From Mogibacterium sp. (lineage in GTDB: Bacteria > Bacillota > Clostridia > Peptostreptococcales > Anaerovoracaceae): 64,000 nt of DNA. Positions within the stretch are counted from its first letter, which is position 1; every line of letters begins with the position of its first letter. The DNA is taken from contig JAFWHB010000014.1 in NCBI GenBank assembly GCA_017512145.1, forward strand, positions 62,001 through 126,000, given 5' to 3'. The translations under genes were made by a program, and so were the position numbers. Below the pieces are notes generated by a model that worked only from the letters and a program-made list of their open reading frames with translations, did no database searches and had not been told where the DNA came from. Positions 8,186-16,029 of this stretch are shown here, piece by piece.

Positions 8186-10438
8186 TTAATTGTTGAATTT
8201 GGCGATCTCGGCATCGAGCTCGTCTCTTGTCAGTATGCCAAAGTTGACAACGCTTCTGAGAGGCTGTGATGCAGCTATTGCTTCTGCCATTGCGTCATTG
8301 ATCGCTTCGCTGTCATCGTCTTCTCCGATTCCGAAGAAATGATTCATTTTGTCTGCGACAAACTTGCCAAGAGGCGCTGTCACAGGATTCTTCAGCAGAT
8401 CTCCGACTGTAGAATTATATGTGATCTCTACCGGCAGGCATCTGGAGGTCTCGTATCTGACTGTTGTTGTCAGCCTGATATCTCTTGATGATGCTCCCGC
8501 TGCGATCTCATACTCGCCAGGGAACGCATACCAGTCACCAAGTTCAACTGAATACCATGAGAATGCGCGGTCATCAAGCACTGCGCTGACAGTCTTAGTC
8601 TCGCCAGGCTCAAGGCTGACTTTGCCAAATCCCTTGAGTTCTCTGACTGGGCGCTGGACATCTCCTCCGGTCTTATCTGCCACGTAGAACTGCACGGACT
8701 CCTTGCCTGCACGGTCTCCGGTGTTGGTGACATCGACAGATACTGTGATGCAGCCACCGTCAGTCATGGCAGCCTTGTCTGTTCTCAGATTGCTGTACTC
8801 GAAATCCGTATATGAAAGGCCATACCCGAACGGGAAGTTTACTGCCATTTCTTTCTTATCATAGTAGCGGTATCCGATGAAAATGCCTTCATGATATTCG
8901 ACTTTCTTCCTGTCGCCAAAGTTGAGATATGACGGATTATCGGAGAGCTTGACCGGCCATGTCTCAGCGAGCTTGCCGCTTGGATTGACCTTGCCATAGA
9001 GGATCTCAGCTACTGCTTCACCTCCGGCCTGTCCTCCGAGATAAGCCTCCAGAAGTCCCCTGACCTCGCCAAGCCAAGGCAGTGTTACAGGAGCTCCATT
9101 GTGAAGAACTACTGCTACATTACTGTTGACTGCAGCGATCTCGCTTATGAGCCTGTTCTGGCATGACGGCATATCCATATGATTCCTGTCATAGCCTTCT
9201 GACTCAAAGCTGTCAGGAAGTCCTGCGAATATAACTACTTTGTCCGCCTTTGCAGCTGCTTCAAGTGCTTCACGTGCCAGATCCTCTTCATAGACATCAT
9301 CCTGACCGGAGAAGCCTTTAACATATGTCACATTGCCGAACTTCTCTGCAGTGCTGAGGGCATTTGTTACCTTAAAGCTGTTGATATGCGAGCTGCCGCC
9401 GCCCTGGTAACGAGGATTTACAGCATATTCTCCGACGAACAGGACCTTCTCATCCTTGCCAAGCGGCAGGATCCCGTCATTCTTCAGAAGTACCATCGAC
9501 TCCTCAGCGACCTTCTTCGCAAATTCATGATCGCCCTCAAGATCCAGATCATGGTCTTCCCTGTTCTCAGCGTAATTGAATACCAGCTTGAGGATCCTCC
9601 CGACGGCTCTGTCAAGCACAGCTTCATCAAGCTTTCCTTCCCTGACAGCAGCTGCTATTTCTGCGTCCGTAACTCCGCCTGATGCAGGCATCTCTACCTC
9701 GAGTCCAGCTGCAAGACCAGGCACTCTCTCATTGACAGCGCCCCAGTCTGACATGACCATTCCTTCGAAGCCCCATTCATCTCTGAGTACCTTAGTCAGC
9801 AGCCATTCATTTTCCGATGCGAATGTTCCGTTGACCTTGTTATATGAGCACATTACTGTATATGGCCGTGCTTCCCTGACTGCCTTCTCGAAAGCAGGCA
9901 GATATATCTCACGCATTGTCCTCTCATCAACATCGGATGAGCAGGTCATGCGGTTGAGCTCCTGATTGTTTGCGGCAAAGTGTTTGATCGAAGTTCCTAT
10001 GTTGTGCTTCTGAACGCCCTTGATGAATGCAGTTCCTATCATACCTGCAAGATATGGATCTTCTGAGAAGTATTCGAAATTGCGCCCGCAGAGAGGCGAT
10101 CTCTTCATGTTGACTCCCGGGCCGAGAACGACCGCAAGATCAGTTGCCTGGGCCTCGATACCGATCCGGTCTCCGAATGCTTCCATCAGTTCAGAATCGA
10201 AAGAGCAAGCCGAAAGAACCGCAGGCGGGAAGCAGACTGCTTTGATACTGTCATTGATTCCGAGATGATCTCCGGATTCATCCTGCTTGCGCAGTCCGTG
10301 AGGGCCATCACTGACCATGATGCTCGGTACGCCTAGTCTTTCGACACCTTTGAAATGCCAGAAGTCAAAACCTGAGCACATCCCTGCTTTCTCTTCAAGA
10401 GTCATCTTGCTGATAATGTCTTTGATATCATGCTGCAT
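8186..10438 (-). CDS. Glycoside hydrolase family 3 beta-glucosidase
   Basis: This large GH3 enzyme of 750 residues has three parts: the TIM-barrel with KHFAANNQE at about 152-160 and the nucleophile Asp in MSDWGAV at about 231; the alpha/beta sandwich with ESEGYDR, whose Glu is the usual acid/base; and a C-terminal fibronectin type III-like domain (VDVTNTGDRAGKESVQFYV). There is no signal peptide, so it is cytoplasmic. The start at 10438 follows GGAGGA by six bases; the extra nine residues of a longer frame have no site. It heads an operon with the esterase and AEC transporter. Beta-glucosidase or beta-xylosidase activity are both possible. Confidence 0.93.
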   Translation of the reverse strand: MQHDIKDIISKMTLEEKAGMCSGFDFWHFKGVERLGVPSIMVSDGPHGLRKQDESGDHLGINDSIKAVCFPPAVLSACSFDSELMEAFGDRIGIEAQATDLAVVLGPGVNMKRSPLCGRNFEYFSEDPYLAGMIGTAFIKGVQKHNIGTSIKHFAANNQELNRMTCSSDVDERTMREIYLPAFEKAVREARPYTVMCSYNKVNGTFASENEWLLTKVLRDEWGFEGMVMSDWGAVNERVPGLAAGLEVEMPASGGVTDAEIAAAVREGKLDEAVLDRAVGRILKLVFNYAENREDHDLDLEGDHEFAKKVAEESMVLLKNDGILPLGKDEKVLFVGEYAVNPRYQGGGSSHINSFKVTNALSTAEKFGNVTYVKGFSGQDDVYEEDLAREALEAAAKADKVVIFAGLPDSFESEGYDRNHMDMPSCQNRLISEIAAVNSNVAVVLHNGAPVTLPWLGEVRGLLEAYLGGQAGGEAVAEILYGKVNPSGKLAETWPVKLSDNPSYLNFGDRKKVEYHEGIFIGYRYYDKKEMAVNFPFGYGLSYTDFEYSNLRTDKAAMTDGGCITVSVDVTNTGDRAGKESVQFYVADKTGGDVQRPVRELKGFGKVSLEPGETKTVSAVLDDRAFSWYSVELGDWYAFPGEYEIAAGASSRDIRLTTTVRYETSRCLPVEITYNSTVGDLLKNPVTAPLGKFVADKMNHFFGIGEDDDSEAINDAMAEAIAASQPLRSVVNFGILTRDELDAEIAKFNN

Positions 10439-10559
10439 AACTATTCCTCCAAGCTGTGAATTCAAGTGCTAGTATACTCACCATTTTACAGCATTGTAAC
10501 CTAAGTATCTTAAATAAATCTGTTCACGCATAATAATCAGTAATTTTCTCCGTATATTC

Positions 10560-10731
10560 CTTAATTACTATTGGTACGCTCCCGGAAATCATCCATATAT
10601 AATACTCGATGTTTGAAAACGAAAGGGTAAACGACTGGAAAGATGAAGGCTAAGATGGCTGAAGAACGCGAGAAGGAAACATCCGGAATTACAGAATAAC
10701 GCGAAAGAGCAGCTCAGGAGGCTGCTCTTTT
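10560..10731 (+). ncRNA. Possible small plus-strand transcript with its own terminator
   Basis: The 302-base gap between the GH3 and ThrE genes holds a TATATAAT box near 10598-10605, with a weak TTGGTA upstream, then two overlapping tiny frames (14 codons from 10610; 18 codons from 10642), then a hairpin with TTTTCTCT on the plus strand. No frame has a convincing ribosome site. It could be a small RNA, a leaderless peptide gene, or chance. Confidence 0.25.
10704..10731. terminator. Hairpin terminator downstream of the thrE-like gene
   Basis: The 10-bp stem AAAGAGCAGC / GCTGCTCTTT (10704-10713 with 10721-10730) has a seven-base loop. The T-rich tail is better on the plus strand than on the minus strand. 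Confidence 0.6.
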
Positions 10732-10740
10732 CTCTATGTT

Positions 10741-12015
10741 CTATTTGGTTATTCTGATTGTCGGTACTTTAGGTACGAATCTGTTCAGATGGACTTCATG
10801 CCTCATCTTGCGGATGTAGTGCGCCACGGATGAACTCAGTACGAATCCGATGCTCATTCCCAGCAGAGCCACGAAGCATCCCGCGCCATTTGTCAGCGCC
10901 ATATCCCAGTTGTTATACAGTATTCCGAGGATCATATGGAAGAACATGTCTCCCGGGATCAGTGGAATTATTGCAGGATAGACAAAGTATGTTGACGGGT
11001 CCTTGCGCTTTGATGCAAGGAACTCGGCATATAGTGCTGCGGTCAGCGCTGCCAGTCCGGTATAGACGATCCTGTACGGAAGCACTCCCGGCAGGAATAT
11101 CAGGACTATTCTTGTCAGAACTCCTCCGACGCCCGCTCTCCACAGATCATGAGGCGGGATCTGGAACACCATACCGAATCCGACTGAAGCTCCGAACGAC
11201 AGAATTATCAGGAGGACAGGATCCTTGAGAGTATTCAGCGCCTGATCTCCAAGTCCCATGCTTCCCCTGAACAGATAGATGGCCGCATAGATTCCTATTC
11301 CCAGTGCAGCTGTCTCAACAAACACCCTCATCAGCTGAAGAAGGCCATTCATTTCATGGTCGCATACAAGGTTCCGGACTGCATTGACGAGAGGGATTCC
11401 GGGAAGGAATATCATCGTGATAGTGATGATCAGAACCGGGGCCTTGCTGCATAGACCTGTTACATACAGGATCATTATCATCACAGTTGCAATGCACATT
11501 ATGGCTGCGCTTGATACAAGCCTGTTGACATCTATGCGCTGCATGAATCTTCCGACGAACTCGATCAGCACAGTAATTACCACTGTTGCAGCGACCTCTC
11601 TTATACCTCCGCCGAAGATAAGGCAGAGACATATCATGGCCGCTACCCTTGCCGCGAGAATGACCATCCTGCCATACTCTCTTGCTGCCGAAGCCTCTTC
11701 CATCATTTCAGGCAGCTTGTCCGGATCCGGCACTTCATTTACAACCGTATAGGACAGCCTGTTGAGTCTCTTGAGCTTCTCGAGATGTATGCCTGCAGGC
11801 GGCACATTGACCTGCCTTGAATAATAATTGCCGTCCTTGTCCATAACGCCAACCGATATATGAGATGACAGCAGGAAAATGCTCACATCAAGGAATCCAT
11901 ATGCACGGCATATAAGCTGCATTGCAAGCTCTACCCTTTCAAGGTTCGCACCGGCGATTATCATTCTCCGCCCCAGCTCAATGCAGAATTCAAGTACTCT
12001 TTCAGTTTTGCTCAC
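10741..12015 (-). CDS. ThrE-type threonine/serine exporter
   Basis: This 424-residue protein contains both halves of the threonine/serine exporter family in one chain. An N-terminal ThrE cytoplasmic region (residues about 1-110, with GANLERVELAMQLICRAYG) is followed by about ten membrane helices that cover the five-helix ThrE domain and the second, DUF3815-like half. In many Firmicutes these halves are two separate genes, so the one-chain form resembles the Corynebacterium ThrE arrangement. The ATG ends at 12015. It stands alone, divergent from the oxidoreductase pair at 12250. Export of threonine or serine is the family role; nothing here proves the substrate. Confidence 0.82.
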   Translation of the reverse strand: MSKTERVLEFCIELGRRMIIAGANLERVELAMQLICRAYGFLDVSIFLLSSHISVGVMDKDGNYYSRQVNVPPAGIHLEKLKRLNRLSYTVVNEVPDPDKLPEMMEEASAAREYGRMVILAARVAAMICLCLIFGGGIREVAATVVITVLIEFVGRFMQRIDVNRLVSSAAIMCIATVMIMILYVTGLCSKAPVLIITITMIFLPGIPLVNAVRNLVCDHEMNGLLQLMRVFVETAALGIGIYAAIYLFRGSMGLGDQALNTLKDPVLLIILSFGASVGFGMVFQIPPHDLWRAGVGGVLTRIVLIFLPGVLPYRIVYTGLAALTAALYAEFLASKRKDPSTYFVYPAIIPLIPGDMFFHMILGILYNNWDMALTNGAGCFVALLGMSIGFVLSSSVAHYIRKMRHEVHLNRFVPKVPTIRITK

Positions 12016-12175
12016 TCTGGGATTCTCCTTATTTTATACTTTGTTCTGTCTCTCCCCGGATTATTCGAGAGCAGGATTAATTTTACTTTCCGGTTGCCAT
12101 ATTATCAATCGTTTCCGATGCTTTTTTTGATTAACTATGTATGAAAAGGCATATGATTCTGCGTTTAGCTGTATC

Positions 12176-12205
12176 TTGTGTGATATCAAGTCTGATTGAT
12201 ATAAT
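12176..12205 (+). promoter_or_regulatory. Predicted sigma-A promoter of the oxidoreductase pair
   Basis: TTGTGT (12176-12181) and TATAAT (12200-12205) are separated by 18 bases and lie about 45 bases before the start codon at 12250. Confidence 0.5.
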
Positions 12206-12249
12206 CAGTCATAAGCATTAGATTCATCACTTTGCAGCAGAGGTATACA

Positions 12250-13719
12250 ATGGGTCGGACTGACTGCGATGTAATTATAATAGGTGCCGGTCTTCTTGGC
12301 TGTGCCGCAGCAAGAGCTCTCATGCGCTATGATCTTCGCATCATCGTGCTCGAGAAGTCTTCTGATGTCAGCACGGGAATATCCAAGGCAAACTCAGGCA
12401 TCATCTACGCTGGCTATGACGACACGCCGGGCAGTCTCAAGGCTGACATGGTAGTCAGGGCAAGCGCCGGACTTCCTGATCTCTGTAACGAGCTTGATGT
12501 CCACTACCGCCGTACGGGATCTATCATGATCGGATTCGGAGACCGCGCAGACAAAGTGATCCGTGGCAAATTCGATCAGGGTATGGCGAACAAAGTTCCC
12601 GGGCTCAGGCTCATCAGCGGTGAAGAAGTCCGCGACAGAGAGCCGCTGATCGCTGAAGGCGTCCGCATCGGGCTCTACGCACCGGGGACGGCGACTCTTG
12701 ACCCATGGGAGCTTTGCATTGCGCTATACGAGAACGCTGCGGCAAACGGTGCTGATTTCAGGTTTGGCGAGGAAGTCTGCTCAGTCAGTAAGGTCAGCGA
12801 TGGCTTCGTTACCGAGACGGCGGGCGGCACCTACTCTTCAAAGATGATCATCAACTGCGCAGGGCTCTCCACAGACAAGATACGCGAAATGGCTCTGGCG
12901 CCTCGCATCAGAATTGTCCCTAACGCCTGTGATTATTATGTCTTCGGGATCCCGGAGGGCCGGAGTCCTTCTCATGTTATATTCCACGAACCTGAGACCA
13001 AGGGCAAAGGTCTCACACTTATACCAACTGTAAGAGGCGAGATTCTTGCGGGGTCGACTCAGCGTAAGAATCCCGAGACCGAAGGCATCCCTACATCTGA
13101 AGAAGGTCTTAGGAAGATCATGGACATGTGCGGGGAAGTCGTTCCGGAAATGCCTGTCTCCCCTGTTATCCATTCATTTGCAGCTCTAAGGCCGAACCCT
13201 TTCGAGGTGCAGGCCGGTGACAATGGAGAGTTCCGGTTTACAGACCGCAGGCTGAAGGATTTCAACATCCTTGAAGAAGACGGCCTGATCAGTCTTATGG
13301 GCATCAAGACACCGGGGCTTACATGCTGCATGGAGCTTGGAGAATATGTAGCACGGAAGGTCACAGATCATCTCTGCTGCAGGGAGGCGGTCAATTCTGA
13401 TTTTGACCCTGAGCGCCGCGGAATAAGAAGGTTCTCGGATATCCCTTCAGGCGAACTTGCGGCTGCTGTCTCTAAGGATCCATACCTTGGCAGGATAATA
13501 TGCACCTGCAGGAATATATCGGAGAGTGAGATCCGCGAAGCTATCCTCAGAGGAGCATCGACTCTGGATGGAGTCAAGCGGAGGACAGGCATTCTGATGG
13601 GTCCATGCCAGGGCAGCAAGTGCCTTCAGCAGGTCATCTGCATCATGTCGGAAGTCCTTGGAATCAGCCCTTATCAGATAGTCAAGGACGCAGGATCCTC
13701 GCAAATTCTTGAAAAATGA
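12250..13719 (+). CDS. GlpA-like FAD dehydrogenase with C-terminal BFD-type iron-sulfur domain
   Basis: This FAD-dependent oxidoreductase of 489 residues is related to glycerol-3-phosphate dehydrogenase (GlpA/YgaF group). The N-terminal dinucleotide fold has VIIIGAGLLGCAAA, and a DAO-type domain follows. The last 70 residues contain C-x-C and C-x4-C pairs (ICTCRN; GPCQGSKC) of the BFD [2Fe-2S] family. The ATG at 12250 follows AGAGG at seven bases; a TTG 18 bases earlier is less likely. Its stop overlaps the start of the next gene by four bases. In related gut anaerobes such pairs oxidise glycerol-3-phosphate together with a small DUF1667 protein, which is absent here. Confidence 0.85.
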   Translation: MGRTDCDVIIIGAGLLGCAAARALMRYDLRIIVLEKSSDVSTGISKANSGIIYAGYDDTPGSLKADMVVRASAGLPDLCNELDVHYRRTGSIMIGFGDRADKVIRGKFDQGMANKVPGLRLISGEEVRDREPLIAEGVRIGLYAPGTATLDPWELCIALYENAAANGADFRFGEEVCSVSKVSDGFVTETAGGTYSSKMIINCAGLSTDKIREMALAPRIRIVPNACDYYVFGIPEGRSPSHVIFHEPETKGKGLTLIPTVRGEILAGSTQRKNPETEGIPTSEEGLRKIMDMCGEVVPEMPVSPVIHSFAALRPNPFEVQAGDNGEFRFTDRRLKDFNILEEDGLISLMGIKTPGLTCCMELGEYVARKVTDHLCCREAVNSDFDPERRGIRRFSDIPSGELAAAVSKDPYLGRIICTCRNISESEIREAILRGASTLDGVKRRTGILMGPCQGSKCLQQVICIMSEVLGISPYQIVKDAGSSQILEK

Positions 13720-14651
13720 CAGAACTTAAGGATACCGTACATCTTAATACAGATATTCTCGTTGCCGGCGGAGGTGCCGCGGGAATGGCTGCGGCTAAAG
13801 CAGCATCAGAGCAAGGCGCAACGGTGATTCTTGTTGAAAAATCTCCGGTTCTCGGAGGCATTCTCAACAGATGTACTCATCCGGGCTTTGGCCTGGGCTA
13901 TTATGATGAAGAAATAACTGGTCAGGAATATGCGGAGCGTTACAGAGAAGAGCTCGGAAGTGAGGATCTGACTGTTCTTCCCGATACAACTGTCATAGCA
14001 GTCAATGAAGACAGGACAGCTCTGCTGGTCTCGGAAGGACGGATCACCGAGGTCTCATTCCGCGTGCTCATCGCTGCATCCGGAAGTTATGAGGTTCCTA
14101 TAGAATCGGTTGCCCCTGAAGGAACACGTCCTGCAGGCATTATGACTGCGGGCTGCGCTCAGGGCCTGATCAACGAGAATCATCTGGAAATAGGCAGCCG
14201 GATCATCGTTCTCGGGAGCGGCAATGTCGGCCAGATCATGGCAGGACAGCTTGCAGACGCAGGCAAAGAAATCATTGCAATCATAGAGAAGAATGATGCC
14301 CCCGGTGGATTATCCCGCAATGTCCGCGAGTACATAAAGGGGCGCAATCTTCCTCTTATCCTGAACTCAACTATCACTAAGATACACGGAACCAATCGTA
14401 TCACTGGTGTCACCGTGAAGAACCTGCTGACCGGTGAAGAATCAATTCTGAGCTGCGATACTCTGATCACTGCTTTAGGTCTTATACCTGACCGCGCCCT
14501 TCTGGATAATATATGCACTGACGGCACTTATCCTGACTGGGTGATCCTTACAGGCAACTGTGACAGGATCTATGATTTTGCCGATGCGGTCACAGCTTCC
14601 GGTGAACAAGCAGGCCTTACAGCTTCCCTCAAATGCAGATCCAATAAATAG
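13716..14651 (+). CDS. GlpB-like NAD(P)/FAD-dependent oxidoreductase
   Basis: This 311-residue flavoprotein has two Rossmann motifs: DILVAGGGAAGMAAA near the N-terminus for FAD, and RIIVLGSGNVGQIMA in the middle for a second nucleotide. A Cys lies in LNRCTHPGFG, and another pair appears in MTAGCAQG. It is shorter than usual disulfide reductases and resembles the B subunit of the anaerobic glycerol-3-phosphate or opine/octopine dehydrogenase-type complexes. It overlaps the upstream gene by the ATGA arrangement, so the two proteins are almost surely made together and probably form one complex. The electron acceptor is unknown. Confidence 0.83.
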   Translation: MTELKDTVHLNTDILVAGGGAAGMAAAKAASEQGATVILVEKSPVLGGILNRCTHPGFGLGYYDEEITGQEYAERYREELGSEDLTVLPDTTVIAVNEDRTALLVSEGRITEVSFRVLIAASGSYEVPIESVAPEGTRPAGIMTAGCAQGLINENHLEIGSRIIVLGSGNVGQIMAGQLADAGKEIIAIIEKNDAPGGLSRNVREYIKGRNLPLILNSTITKIHGTNRITGVTVKNLLTGEESILSCDTLITALGLIPDRALLDNICTDGTYPDWVILTGNCDRIYDFADAVTASGEQAGLTASLKCRSNK

Positions 14652-14654
14652 AAA

Positions 14655-14692
14655 AATCCCGGATGCCTTATTCCTGGCGGCCGGGATTGTTG
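14655..14692. terminator. Bidirectional terminator between the GlpB-like gene and the 40-residue gene
   Basis: An 8-bp stem (14655-14662 with 14681-14688) has an 18-base loop. Pyrimidine-rich tails follow on both strands. It serves the gene pair on the plus strand and the small gene on the minus strand. Confidence 0.75.
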
Positions 14693-14723
14693 TTTTCTGA
14701 TCTGCGAAGAGTCTCAGACTCAA

Positions 14724-14846
14724 TTAGTTTGCTCTGATGTGCTCGATCACGATTGGGTTCTGAAGAAGTGTGTCAGGTGCGATGCACATAACAGCCATAA
14801 GTCTCTCTTCGTTCTTTCTGACCATGTTCATAATGTTCTTTCTCAT
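14724..14846 (-). CDS. Small protein of 40 residues, unknown function
   Basis: This small gene lies inside a 397-base gap between large genes. Its ATG (14844-14846) follows a perfect AGGAGGT by about seven bases, it has its own promoter module (14902-14991) and it ends before a terminator, so it is a complete transcription unit. The peptide starts with a basic, Met-rich helix (MRKNIMNMVRKNEERLMAVM), then one Cys, then a more polar tail ending in HIRAN. It has no signal peptide or full membrane helix. I do not recognise the family. Because its promoter copies the one beside the LysR gene, it may be the main target of that regulator. Confidence 0.65.
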   Translation of the reverse strand: MRKNIMNMVRKNEERLMAVMCIAPDTLLQNPIVIEHIRAN

Positions 14847-14901
14847 TTGTATTACCTCCTGAATTTATCATTAAGGGCTCAGCCCTTGGTTTTCTTAATT
14901 A

Positions 14902-14991
14902 TCTGTCCCCCTCAGGACAATTGTATTTTAACTCTAATGATAACAAGTTGGAAACAGTTAATTTGTTGTAATCCGACAAGCATCTACTTGT
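14902..14991 (-). promoter_or_regulatory. Promoter/operator module, copy 2, before the 40-residue gene
   Basis: Read on the minus strand, this block begins with the imperfect palindrome ACAAGTAGATGCTTGT (14976-14991), then CTGTTTCCAA, then TTAAAATACA and TTGTCCTGAGGG. It lines up without gaps with 6008-6097. Candidate promoter boxes are TTGTTA and TACAAT, 15 bases apart. A small hairpin (14874-14888) lies between it and the ribosome site. Confidence 0.65.
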
Positions 14992-15048
14992 CTTACTGCA
15001 GTTCTAACGTCTCCCGGAGGTAGATATTGAGATTAACCGGAAGGCAGA

Positions 15049-16023
15049 TTACTGAAGATACTTCTCTGCCTCCCGGACAGTATGTGCCATATAGCTTATT
15101 ACGAGTTCAGGGTACTCTCCTGCGGCGGTCTCTCCTGTTACCATAACTGAGGACGCGCCGTCCAGCACAGCATTGAAGATATCGCTGACTTCTGCTCTGC
15201 TAGGCACCTGCCTGTGTGTCATGGACTCAAGCATCTGAGTAACGACCATGAAGTCCCGTCCGGCTCTTCTGCATGCTGAGGATATTCTCTTCTGTGCGGC
15301 AGGGAGCTCCCACAGTTCCATTGCATTCCCGAGATCCCCTCTTGCGATAACGATCTCATCACAGTATGGAATGAGCTCTTCTATCTTCGCAAGCCCTGTC
15401 AGATTCTCGATCTTGGCCATGATCCTTATATCGCCGCAGCCTGCCTCTTCAAGCGCACTGCGCACTTTGGCCAGGTCATCCTTGTTCCGTACGAACGGCT
15501 GCATCACCGCCGTCACGCCGTACCTCTTTGCCACGCGGATATTCTCGATATCCGCACCGGTCAACGCAGGTGTATCGATGCTCCGCCCTGGCAAAGCGAT
15601 GCTCTTGCGGCCTTCCAGCACGCCTCCGCGTATAACACGGATCATATCCCCTTCTGTCTGAAGCAGTATCTTGCCATCGTCAAGCAGAATCTCCTGTCCG
15701 TCTCTATTCTGTATCCCGCCAAGTACGTTATCCGGAAAAGGTATTGCATCCAGGCTGATCAGAGAGCCTTCGCTTAGATGAACCGGCTCGATGAGTCTGC
15801 CGATTCTCAGCTCCGGCCCCTGAAGATCTATAAGAAGCTCGGCTCTGATGCCACATGCCTCAGCAGCAAGGTGATAATTCCTTACCATATCTCCCGATTC
15901 TTCCAGCGTTGCATGTGACAGGTTGAGCCTGATACCATCCATGCCGGCTGAGAACATCTTCTTAAGGACCTCCGGATCACTGCATGCAGGTCCGAGAGTA
16001 CCGTATATCTTAACTTTGTTCAT
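15049..16023 (-). CDS. Short pyruvate-kinase-like protein lacking the C-terminal domain
   Basis: This second pyruvate kinase homologue is only 324 residues long. The barrel and small B domain are present: IRLNLSHAT near the N-terminus, IMAKIEN, ARGDLGN, and the MLESM...PSRAE...TGETAAGEYP block. The chain stops right after the barrel, so the roughly 130-residue C-terminal regulatory domain found in 18536-19951 is missing. The catalytic residues look kept. Its ATG lies six bases after the stop of the MetA-aspartokinase gene with no clear ribosome site, which suggests translational coupling. It could be an unregulated pyruvate kinase or an enzyme for another enol-phosphate. Confidence 0.8.
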   Translation of the reverse strand: MNKVKIYGTLGPACSDPEVLKKMFSAGMDGIRLNLSHATLEESGDMVRNYHLAAEACGIRAELLIDLQGPELRIGRLIEPVHLSEGSLISLDAIPFPDNVLGGIQNRDGQEILLDDGKILLQTEGDMIRVIRGGVLEGRKSIALPGRSIDTPALTGADIENIRVAKRYGVTAVMQPFVRNKDDLAKVRSALEEAGCGDIRIMAKIENLTGLAKIEELIPYCDEIVIARGDLGNAMELWELPAAQKRISSACRRAGRDFMVVTQMLESMTHRQVPSRAEVSDIFNAVLDGASSVMVTGETAAGEYPELVISYMAHTVREAEKYLQ

Positions 16024-16029
16024 ATAACT

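Noticed and set aside
12838..13704. Several minus-strand frames of 60-110 codons across the GlpA-like gene
   Set aside because: They lie inside a well-supported flavoprotein gene, lack ribosome sites and match no family.
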